DNA of 40,264 nt, from the NCBI RefSeq assembly GCF_004127445.1, contig NZ_QEXM01000026.1, forward strand, positions 1 to 40,264. The letters are read 5' to 3'. This document shows, one piece after another, positions 34,301 through 40,264 of this stretch. The notes under the pieces are model-generated. The model saw only the letters and a list, made by a program, of their open reading frames with translations, did not search any database and was not told the DNA's origin. The translations under genes were made by a program, and so were the position numbers. This stretch comes from Streptomyces alfalfae (GTDB lineage Bacteria > Actinomycetota > Actinomycetes > Streptomycetales > Streptomycetaceae). Numbering within the stretch: the stretch's first letter is position 1; each line of letters starts with the position of its first letter.

Positions 34301-34355
34301 CAGGGGTCAGGTTTCGTCTGCTTTCCGTCTGCTGCCGCGGCAAGGGGTCCCTCTC

Positions 34356-35813
34356 ATGTCCTTCTTCTCTGACCTGGCTCACCAGTACATCGACGGTGAG
34401 TGGAAGACCGGCTCGGGGTCCTGGGACATCATCGACTTCAATCCGTACGACGGGGAGAAGCTGGCGTCCATCACCGTCGCCACCGCCGACGAGGTCGACC
34501 AGGCCTACCGCGCGGCCGAGCGCGCCCAGCACGCCTGGGCGGAGACCAACCCGTACGCCAGGCGCGGCGTCTTCGAGCGCGCCCTGCGGATCGTCGAGGA
34601 GCGCGAGGAGGAGATCACCGGGGCGATCGTCGCCGAGCTGGGCGGCACCCGCCTCAAGGCGGCCTTCGAGCTCCACCTCACCAAGGAGTTCCTGCGCGAG
34701 GCCGTGCACCTCTGCCTGCGCCCCGAGGGCCGCATCCTGCCCTCGCCCGAGGACGGCAAGGAGAACCGCCTCTACCGCACGCCCGTGGGCGTCGTGGGCG
34801 TGATCAGCCCCTTCAACTTCCCGCTGTTCCTGTCGGTCAAGACGGTCGCCCCCGCGCTCGCCCTCGGCAACGCCGTGGTGCTCAAGCCGCACCAGAGCGC
34901 CCCGGTGACCGGCGGCAGCCTGGTCGCCAGGATATTCGAGGACGCGGGGCTGCCCGCCGGGCTGCTCAACGTCGTGATCACGGACATAGCCGAGATCGGC
35001 GACGCCCTCATCGAGCACCCCGTGCCAAGCGTCATATCCTTCACCGGCTCCGACCGGGTGGGCCGTCACGTCGCCACGGTCTGCGCCTCGCACTTCAAGC
35101 GCTCGGTCCTGGAGCTGGGCGGCAACAGCGCCCTGATCGTCCTGGACGACGCCGACGTCGACTACGCCGTGGACGCGGCCGTCTTCAGCCGCTTCGTCCA
35201 CCAGGGCCAGGTCTGCATGGCCGCCAACCGCATCCTCGTGGACCGGTCGGTGCAGGCGGAGTTCACCGGGAAGTTCGTCGCCAAGGTCGCCTCGCTGAAG
35301 GTCGGCGACCCGGCCGACCCCGCCACGCACATCGGCCCGCTCATCAACGCCTCGCAGGCGGAGGCCGTCTCCTCCGTCGTCGAGCAGGCCGTCGCCGCGG
35401 GAGCCGAGGCCCTGCTGCACGGAGCCACCGACGGCAACCTGATAGCCCCCTCCGTGCTGACGGGGCTGCCGGCCGACTCCCCGGTCCTGCGGCAGGAGAT
35501 CTTCGGTCCCGTGGCCCTGCTCGTCCCCTTCGACGGCGAGGACGAGGCGGTGCGGATCGCCAACGACACCCCGTACGGACTGAGCGGCGCGGTGCACACC
35601 GCCGACGTCGAGCGCGGCGTGCGGATCGCCAAGCGGGTCAGGACCGGCATGATCCACGTCAACGACGGCACGGTGCACGACGAGCCGGTCGTGCCGTTCG
35701 GCGGCGAGAAGAACTCCGGTGTGGGCCGGCTGAACGGCGAGGCGACGGTGGACGCCTTCACCACCCAGAAGTGGATCTCCGTGCAGCACGGACGTTCGCG
35801 CTTCCCCTTCTAG
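34356..35813 (+). CDS. Aldehyde dehydrogenase family protein (benzaldehyde/vanillin dehydrogenase-like)
   Basis: A 485-residue NAD(P)-dependent aldehyde dehydrogenase. The catalytic cysteine is Cys287 (GQVCMAANR), the general base Glu253 (LELGGNSALIV), the cofactor stretch FTGSDRVG, and the substrate-pocket end reads HDEPVVPFGGEKNSGVGR. It oxidises an aldehyde to the acid. The closest pattern I recognise is the benzaldehyde/vanillin dehydrogenase group, but substrate cannot be fixed from sequence. It stands alone, convergent with the alpha/beta hydrolase gene 49 bases away. Confidence 0.93.
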   Translation: MSFFSDLAHQYIDGEWKTGSGSWDIIDFNPYDGEKLASITVATADEVDQAYRAAERAQHAWAETNPYARRGVFERALRIVEEREEEITGAIVAELGGTRLKAAFELHLTKEFLREAVHLCLRPEGRILPSPEDGKENRLYRTPVGVVGVISPFNFPLFLSVKTVAPALALGNAVVLKPHQSAPVTGGSLVARIFEDAGLPAGLLNVVITDIAEIGDALIEHPVPSVISFTGSDRVGRHVATVCASHFKRSVLELGGNSALIVLDDADVDYAVDAAVFSRFVHQGQVCMAANRILVDRSVQAEFTGKFVAKVASLKVGDPADPATHIGPLINASQAEAVSSVVEQAVAAGAEALLHGATDGNLIAPSVLTGLPADSPVLRQEIFGPVALLVPFDGEDEAVRIANDTPYGLSGAVHTADVERGVRIAKRVRTGMIHVNDGTVHDEPVVPFGGEKNSGVGRLNGEATVDAFTTQKWISVQHGRSRFPF

Positions 35814-35862
35814 GGCCCCGGCAGGCGGCGCCCGCCCCGGCCGTGCTCGTGACCGAGCCCCC

Positions 35863-36594
35863 TCAGCCGCCGACGGGCAGCTGCAGGGCGAAGCGGCGGA
35901 CGGCGTCGGTGAAGGCGTCCGGGGCGTCGAAGTTCGCGAGATGTCCCGCCCGCGGGATCAACTCGACGCGGGCGTGGGGATGCGCGCGGGCGAAGTCCGG
36001 CTCGCCGGACCGGAAGACGGTGTCCTTCTCGCCGTTCAAGAGGAGCACGGGAGCCGCCACATGACGCATCGCACCCGCGTCGAAGCGGCCCAGCACCTCG
36101 CCCCAGGCGGCCGGCAGGGTGTGGAAGGCGTAGCCGGAGCGGATGGTCGCCTCCACCACCTCGGGCGGATAGAGCCGCCGCAGCAACCGGTCGTTCCACC
36201 GGGCCAGCCGGTTTGCCGGTATGCGCGGGACGAGCCCGGCGACCCACCGATACGGCGTTGCCCACGGGCCACGAGTCGAGGCACTGGCCCCGGCGAGGAC
36301 CAGCCCCCGCAGTCGCTCGGGGCAGCGCCGCGCGAACTCCAGTGAGGCGTATCCGCCGAGCGAGTGCCCGACGACCAGAGCCGGTCCGCGCTCGAACCCG
36401 TCCACCGCGGAGGCGATGATCTCCGTCGCCGCGTCCAGGCTCCACGGCTGAGCGGAGCGGACGCCGTGGCCCGGCAGGTCGACAGCGGCTACGGGGAAGT
36501 CCTCTCGGAGCGCGGCGAGCTGCGGGCTCCACTGCCCCGCGCTGAACCGCGTCCCGTGTACGAAGACGATGGGCGGTGCACCCGCTGCCGTCAT
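35863..36594 (-). CDS. Alpha/beta hydrolase
   Basis: A 243-residue alpha/beta hydrolase. It has the oxyanion-type FVHGTRFSAGQW, the nucleophile elbow GHSLGG with Ser78, an acid in LLLNGEKDTVF and the histidine in RAGHLANFD. Such enzymes hydrolyse esters, lactones or related bonds. The substrate is unknown. The ATG at 36594 has a GGGGGA site upstream. A TAGAGT (minus strand, about 36635) could be its -10. Confidence 0.93.
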   Translation of the reverse strand: MTAAGAPPIVFVHGTRFSAGQWSPQLAALREDFPVAAVDLPGHGVRSAQPWSLDAATEIIASAVDGFERGPALVVGHSLGGYASLEFARRCPERLRGLVLAGASASTRGPWATPYRWVAGLVPRIPANRLARWNDRLLRRLYPPEVVEATIRSGYAFHTLPAAWGEVLGRFDAGAMRHVAAPVLLLNGEKDTVFRSGEPDFARAHPHARVELIPRAGHLANFDAPDAFTDAVRRFALQLPVGG

Positions 36595-36770
36595 GAGTCC
36601 CCCAGATCAGCGCTCTCCTCGGACCGACTCTACCGGCGGGCCGTCACGGAGCTTGAGCACGGAGTTGCCGGCCGGCGAGGACGCTCAATCCCCGTGTGTG
36701 GCGCGCAGTGTGGGAGGGCACGGGTCCGCCACTCCGTCCACCCCCCAGGGCAGGAGCGGTCGGGGCCTGC

Positions 36771-36799
36771 CCCTTGCGGACAGAACCTGACCGCAAGGG
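36771..36799. repeat. 9-bp perfect inverted repeat upstream of the DinB gene
   Basis: CCCTTGCGG (36771-36779) and CCGCAAGGG (36791-36799) are exact inverted copies around 11 bases. It lies 75 bases before the DUF664 start, in the 279-base gap between divergent genes, which holds no gene I can support. It may be an operator. Confidence 0.45.
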
Positions 36800-36873
36800 T
36801 CCGTAGCTTGTGAGGTGTCGGAAGGCCCCCAGGGGCGGCCCGCGTGAGCGGGCAGGAGAGAGGCGGAAATCCC

Positions 36874-37422
36874 ATGGTCACCCACGTCAGTTCGGAAGCG
36901 CGCGGCGACGAGCGCGGCGCTCTGATCGCTTTCGTCGAGGCCCAGCGCGGCGGCATCCGCCGGTCGGTGCTCGGGCTCACCGACGAGCAGGCGGCCCAGC
37001 GGCCGAGCGCGAGCGGACTCAGCCTCTCGGGCCTGGTCAAGCACGTGGCCGAGACGGAGCTGAACTGGCTGCGCATGGCCCAGCGCAAGCCCAACGAGCG
37101 GCAGCGCACCCAGGAGACCTGGGCGGACAGCTTCCGCCTCGTGGAGGGCGAGACGCTCGCCGAGACCCTGGCCTTCTGGGACCGGGTCGCCGCCGAGACG
37201 GAGGAGTTCATCCGCGCGACGCCGAGTCTGGACGACACCTTCCCGCTGCCCGAGGCGCCGTGGTTCCCGAAGGACGGCGTGGTGTCGATGCGCTGGCTGA
37301 TGCTGCACCTCGTGGAGGAGATCGGCCGGCACGCGGGCCACGCCGACATCGTCCGCGAGTCCCTGGACGGCAAGACCGCCTTCGAACTGGTGGCCCTGGA
37401 GCGCGGCGAATCCTGGGGGTGA
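36874..37422 (+). CDS. DinB-superfamily protein (DUF664)
   Basis: A 182-residue four-helix protein of the DinB/YfiT group. The metal-site histidines are visible in LVKHVAETELNWL near residue 55 and in HLVEEIGRHAGHADI near residues 145-160. Family members are metal-dependent thiol transferases (mycothiol- or bacillithiol-dependent) or of unknown function. The ATG at 36874 was chosen over an upstream GTG at 36844 because a GAGAGGCGGA site precedes it. No partner is evident next to it. Confidence 0.92.
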   Translation: MVTHVSSEARGDERGALIAFVEAQRGGIRRSVLGLTDEQAAQRPSASGLSLSGLVKHVAETELNWLRMAQRKPNERQRTQETWADSFRLVEGETLAETLAFWDRVAAETEEFIRATPSLDDTFPLPEAPWFPKDGVVSMRWLMLHLVEEIGRHAGHADIVRESLDGKTAFELVALERGESWG

Positions 37423-37467
37423 GACCGGTACGCCGTACTCCCGCGGAACGGAATGACCCGTACCCTA

Positions 37468-37482
37468 GTCAAAGTTGAAGAC
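37468..37482. promoter_or_regulatory. Candidate PadR operator overlapping its promoter
   Basis: TCAA-AG-TTGA is palindromic inside AGTCAAAGTTGAAGACT, directly behind TACCCTAGT, a plausible -10. It lies about 30 bases before the PadR start codon. Autoregulation is an inference. Confidence 0.35.
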
Positions 37483-37509
37483 TGCGGTACGAGCGGAAGG
37501 GTGCGGTGC

Positions 37510-38163
37510 ATGTCAGCGATCCGGCTACTGGTTCTCGGGGCCGTGCGCCAGCACGGCCGCGCCCACGGCTACCAGGTCCGCAACGACCTGGAGTACTGGG
37601 GCGCCCACGAGTGGTCCAACGCCAAGCCCGGCTCGATCTACCACGCGCTGAAGCAGCTCGCCAAGCAGGGCATGCTGCGCGCCCACGAGATCGCCCCCTC
37701 CACGGCGGGCGGGCCGCCGCGGACCGAGTACGAGATGACGGAGCAGGGCACCGAGGAGTACCTCTCCCTGCTCCGTTCCGCCCTGACCACGTACGACCAG
37801 CGGCCGGACGTCCTCACCTCCGGGCTCGGCCTCATGGTGGACCTGCCGCGGGACGAGGTCGTGGCGCTGCTCAAGGAGCGGGTGCGGCGCATGGAGGAGT
37901 GGCGGGCCTCCGTGACGGGCTACTACACGCCCGAGGAGGGCCCCGAACAGCTCGGCCACATCGGCGAGATCATGAACTACTGGGTGCACTCGGCGGACAC
38001 CGGCGAGGCGTGGACCAGGGGCCTGATCGCCCGTATCGAGGGCGGCGCGTACACCTTCGCCGGGGAGGGCGACCCGTTCGTCGGGGTGCTCGCCGACGGG
38101 CAGGAGAACCCGTACGCGACGGGGGAGCGGCGCGCGGACGGAACCGGTGACGACGGCGGGTAG
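37510..38163 (+). CDS. PadR-family transcriptional regulator
   Basis: A 217-residue PadR regulator of the long form. The winged helix is at about 5-85 (LLVLGAVRQHGRAHGYQVRNDLEYW, SIYHALKQLAKQGML, TEYEMTEQGTEEY), followed by a C-terminal helical dimerisation domain. The ATG at 37510 has GGAAGG about ten bases upstream; the longer frame starting at 37453 crosses the candidate promoter. PadR proteins usually repress their own gene and a neighbouring transporter or stress gene. No obvious target lies beside it. Confidence 0.94.
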   Translation: MSAIRLLVLGAVRQHGRAHGYQVRNDLEYWGAHEWSNAKPGSIYHALKQLAKQGMLRAHEIAPSTAGGPPRTEYEMTEQGTEEYLSLLRSALTTYDQRPDVLTSGLGLMVDLPRDEVVALLKERVRRMEEWRASVTGYYTPEEGPEQLGHIGEIMNYWVHSADTGEAWTRGLIARIEGGAYTFAGEGDPFVGVLADGQENPYATGERRADGTGDDGG

Positions 38164-38185
38164 CCGGGTCCGCGGGCGCGCGGGC

Positions 38186-38216
38186 TTGCACCTCACGCGA
38201 CGTGAGGACGCAGGCT
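38186..38216 (+). promoter_or_regulatory. tipA-type promoter with operator in a 19-bp spacer
   Basis: TTGCAC (38186-38191) and CAGGCT (38211-38216) are 19 bases apart. The spacer contains the inverted repeat CCTCACG-CGA-CGTGAGG (38191-38207). Long-spacer promoters with a central dyad are the hallmark of MerR activation, and this one closely resembles the known tipA promoter. Confidence 0.8.
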
Positions 38217-38247
38217 GGGGCGCGTAACGAGAAGAGAGGCGGAGGCC

Positions 38248-39006
38248 ATGGGCCACTCCGTGGGACAGGTCGCCGGTTTCGCCGGGGTGACGGTGCGCAC
38301 GCTGCACCACTACGACGAGATCGGCCTGCTCACGCCCGGCGGGCGCAGCCACGCGGGTCACCGGCGCTACAGCGACGACGACCTGGACCGGCTGCAGCAG
38401 ATCCTGTTCTACCGGGAGCTCGGCTTCCCCCTTGACCAGGTGGCGGTTCTCCTGGACGACCCGGACGCGGACCCGCGCGCGCATCTGCGCCGCCAGCACG
38501 AGCTGCTGACCGCCCGGATCGCGCGGCTCCAGGAGATGGCCGCCGCCGTCGAGACCGCCATGGAGGCGAAGAAGATGGGCATCGACCTCACACCGGAGGA
38601 GAGGTTCGAGGTCTTCGGGGACTTCGACCCCGAGCAGCACGCGGACGAGGCGGAGCGGCGCTGGGGCGACACGGAGGCGTACCGGGAGTCGCGGCGCAGG
38701 ACGGCCTCGTACACCAAGGACGACTGGAAGCGGATCAACGACGAGTTCGCCGCGCTCCATGCACGCGTGGGCGATCTGCTGGCCCAGGGGTTCGCGCCGG
38801 ACTCCCCGGAGGCGATGGACGCCGCCGAGGAGCACCGCCGCTTCATCTCCGGCCACCACTACGCGTGCTCGTACGAGATGCACGCCGGCCTCGGCGAGAT
38901 GTACGTGGGCGACGAGCGGTTCACGGCCTTCTACGAGTCCATCCGGCCCGGGCTCGCGGGGTATCTGCGGGACGCGATCCTCGCGAACGCGGCGCGCAAC
39001 GGCTGA
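38248..39006 (+). CDS. tipA: MerR-family regulator with TipAS antibiotic-recognition domain (TipA-like)
   Basis: A 252-residue protein matching TipAL in length and layout. The MerR DNA-binding part (about 4-75) includes VGQVAGFAGVTVRTLHHYDEIGLL and GHRRY. A coiled-coil helix follows at about 76-110 (LRRQHELLTARIARLQEMAAAVETAMEAKK). The TipAS domain (about 115-245) contains Cys207 in HHYACSYEMHAGLGEMYVG, the region that captures thiopeptides in TipA. It activates its own promoter in response to ligand in the known system; the operator here supports the same. Internal initiation to give a TipAS-only form is known for tipA and not tested here. Confidence 0.92.
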   Translation: MGHSVGQVAGFAGVTVRTLHHYDEIGLLTPGGRSHAGHRRYSDDDLDRLQQILFYRELGFPLDQVAVLLDDPDADPRAHLRRQHELLTARIARLQEMAAAVETAMEAKKMGIDLTPEERFEVFGDFDPEQHADEAERRWGDTEAYRESRRRTASYTKDDWKRINDEFAALHARVGDLLAQGFAPDSPEAMDAAEEHRRFISGHHYACSYEMHAGLGEMYVGDERFTAFYESIRPGLAGYLRDAILANAARNG

Positions 39007-39081
39007 GGAGGGCGCGACGGCGGAGGTGAGGCGGGCGGGTTTGCCCGGGTTGTCCACCGGCCGGGGCCGGAAAGGGACGGT

Positions 39082-39107
39082 GGAACCTGGCCGGGCCGCC
39101 CGGCGTT
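39082..39107 (+). promoter_or_regulatory. Possible ECF-sigma promoter of the DedA gene
   Basis: GGAAC (39082-39086) and GTT (39105-39107) are 18 bases apart, similar to ECF-type promoters of Streptomyces. It lies about 90 bases before the DedA start. The motif is short and could be chance. Confidence 0.3.
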
Positions 39108-39198
39108 GATAACTTTGGGCGGCTGCACCCGCCGCCGCACCGCCGGACGGCCGCAGCACGCCGCCGCACAACCCCCTCACCCACAGGAGCCCGGAACC

Positions 39199-39870
39199 GT
39201 GACGACGCTTGCGCTCGGACCAAGCTGGCTGGATCCGGATTATCTCCTGAACCAGTTCGGCCTCTGGGGTCTCCTGCTGATCGTCTTCGCCGAGTCGGGG
39301 CTGCTCATCGGCTTCTTCCTGCCGGGCGACTCGCTGCTGTTCACCACGGGCCTGCTGATCACCACGCACAAGCTGGACACCCCGCTGTGGCTGGCCTGTG
39401 TGCTGATCTGCCTCGCCGCGATCCTGGGCGACCAGGCGGGCTATCTCTTCGGCAAGAAGGTCGGCCCCGCGCTCTTCAACCGCCCTGACTCCAAGCTCTT
39501 CAAGCAGGAGAACGTGGTCAAGGCGCACGACTTCTTCGAGAAGTACGGTCCCAAGTCCCTGGTCCTCGCCCGCTTCGTGCCGATCGTGCGGACGTTCACG
39601 CCGATCATCGCCGGCGTCTCCGGCATGCGGTACCGCTCATTCATCACGTTCAACATCATCGGCGGCATCCTGTGGGGCGCGGGCGTCACCCTGCTCGGCG
39701 CCTGGCTCGGCAACATCGAGTTCGTGCACAAGAACATCGAGGCGATCCTGATCCTGATCGTCCTCATCTCGGTGGTCCCGATCGCCATCGAGTTCCTGCG
39801 GGCCCGCAGCAAGTCCAAGAAGTCCGCACCGACGGAGCCCAGCCAACGGGGCCGCCACGCGAAGCGGTAG
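39199..39870 (+). CDS. DedA/SNARE-associated family membrane protein
   Basis: A 223-residue membrane protein of the DedA family. Characteristic stretches are GLLLIVFAESGLLIGFFLPGDSLLFTTGLL (with the family's glutamate and PGDSLL), GDQAGYLFGKKVGPALF, FFEKYGPKSLVLARFVPIVRTFTPIIAGVSGM (with the conserved arginines) and a C-terminal membrane helix. Lys/Arg-rich residues end the protein. DedA proteins scramble or flip phospholipids and affect envelope function. The GTG at 39199 has ACAGGAG about ten bases upstream; the open frame to 39106 crosses the leader. Confidence 0.94.
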   Translation: MTTLALGPSWLDPDYLLNQFGLWGLLLIVFAESGLLIGFFLPGDSLLFTTGLLITTHKLDTPLWLACVLICLAAILGDQAGYLFGKKVGPALFNRPDSKLFKQENVVKAHDFFEKYGPKSLVLARFVPIVRTFTPIIAGVSGMRYRSFITFNIIGGILWGAGVTLLGAWLGNIEFVHKNIEAILILIVLISVVPIAIEFLRARSKSKKSAPTEPSQRGRHAKR

Positions 39871-39889
39871 TGCGCGCGAGCCGGGACGT

Positions 39890-40090
39890 CGTGACTCCGG
39901 CCGGGGCATCGCGACCCTGCCCGGGGCATCGTGGGCCCGGCTGGGGATCGTGACTCCGGTCGGGACACCGTGACTCCGGCGGGGACACCGTGACTCCGGT
40001 CGGGACACCGTGACTCCGGCGGGGACACCCTGACTCCGGCGGGCACACCCTGACCCCGGCCGGGACACCATGGGACCGGCCGGAGAAACT
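39890..40090. repeat. About ten 20-bp tandem repeats (family 1)
   Basis: Units of about 20 bases follow one another, each like GTGACTCCGGTCGGGACACC. Units starting at 39950 and 39990 are identical to each other, and so are 39970 and 40010, so a 40-base two-unit pattern is doubled. Outer units (39891-39949 and 40030-40090) diverge. No spacers separate the copies. Confidence 0.9.
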
Positions 40091-40242
40091 GTGCCCGGCC
40101 CGGGGAAATGAAGCCCGTACCGGGAAGGTTGAGCCGGATCGGGAAGATCGAGCCGGCTCGGGAAGTTTGAGCCGGTTCGGTAAAACTTAGCCGGCCCGGG
40201 AAAATCGAGCCGGCCCGGGAAAATTTGAGCCCGTCCGGCGAT
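40091..40242. repeat. Second tandem-repeat family, about 19-bp units
   Basis: A second series follows directly: units such as GAGCCGGCTCGGGAAGTTT repeat with a period near 19 bases (40131, 40150, 40169 and on) and each ends in an A/T-rich tail. The series closes with GAGCCCGTCCGGCGATTGAG, a motif I recall as very frequent between genes in Streptomyces. No gene is seen from 39871 to the window end. Confidence 0.85.
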
Positions 40243-40264
40243 TGAGGACCGGGGGCCCGGGGGG

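Noticed and set aside
35814..35862. Bidirectional terminator between aldehyde dehydrogenase and hydrolase genes
   Set aside because: The gap is GC-rich with short self-complementary pieces, but no continuous stem comparable to the other terminators was found.
39441..40071. Minus-strand proteins with a repeating SRPESR/GVPAGV pattern
   Set aside because: They arise because three 20-base units make 20 codons, and they run into the DedA gene; there is no ribosome binding site or known family.
39890..40242. CRISPR array
   Set aside because: The repeats are contiguous and degenerate, have no unique spacers between them, and no cas genes are near.
1..40264. tRNA or rRNA genes
   Set aside because: No TTCGAnTC-type T-arm with matching acceptor stems and no rRNA-like conserved stretches were noticed by reading; a tRNA scan was not possible.

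Overview
The window is very GC-rich with strong third-position G/C bias, many GTG starts, GTGA/ATGA start-stop overlaps and several leaderless-type promoters. These traits, together with a TipA/TipAS regulator, a DUF397/XRE/ATPase set and a Zur-type alternative ribosomal protein locus, point to a Streptomyces or close relative chromosome. Nothing looks like plasmid or phage.

Region 1 (1-17.4 kb) is the right-hand part of a biosynthetic gene cluster. It begins inside an NRPS gene ending in A-PCP. Next comes a 2495-residue terminal NRPS (C-A-PCP-C-A-PCP-TE) whose specificity residues read as Thr then Ile-like. An MbtH protein and a DrrA/DrrB-type ABC exporter follow in the same operon. After a 149-base gap comes a second operon: ACP, ketosynthase, chain-length-factor-like KS without its cysteine, ketoreductase, a phytoene-desaturase-like flavoenzyme and an SbnB homologue. 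The type II PKS set plus flavoenzyme plus NRPS is the signature of cinnamoyl-lipid (polyene-derived aryl acyl) nonribosomal peptides. SbnB adds a 2,3-diaminopropionate building block. A strong hairpin at 17336-17366 closes the cluster.

Region 2 (17.4-29 kb) holds a two-component system with a large extracytoplasmic sensor, a DNA polymerase I-like gene with an apparently eroded exonuclease part, a MacB/FtsX-type ABC transporter divergent from a DUF2786 gene across a perfect 20-bp palindrome, and a FUSC-family membrane protein. A 252-bp TA-flanked element with terminal inverted repeats (candidate MITE) lies between the FUSC gene and a lipoprotein gene.

Region 3 (29.6-32.1 kb) is a divergent zinc-responsive locus. 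rpmB-rpsN run left; rpmG, rpmE2, a COG0523/CobW-like gene and rpsR run right. A palindrome sits between them over the -35 of a leaderless rpmG promoter. The ribosomal proteins are of the zinc-free type and the CobW homologue has lost its P-loop but kept CxCC. A 16-bp stem with a U-tract ends the right arm.

Region 4 (32.2-34.3 kb) encodes a DUF397 protein, an anti-sigma-like ATPase and an XRE/DUF5753 regulator. A 31-bp sequence occurs twice here (30/31 identical), once in front of DUF397 and once in the ATPase/XRE intergenic region. It is the most striking unexplained regulatory feature of the window.

Region 5 (34.3-40.3 kb) carries ordinary chromosomal genes: aldehyde dehydrogenase, alpha/beta hydrolase, DinB/DUF664 protein, PadR regulator, a TipA-like MerR regulator with its operator in a 19-bp promoter spacer, and a DedA membrane protein. 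About 340 bases of two successive short tandem-repeat families end the window.
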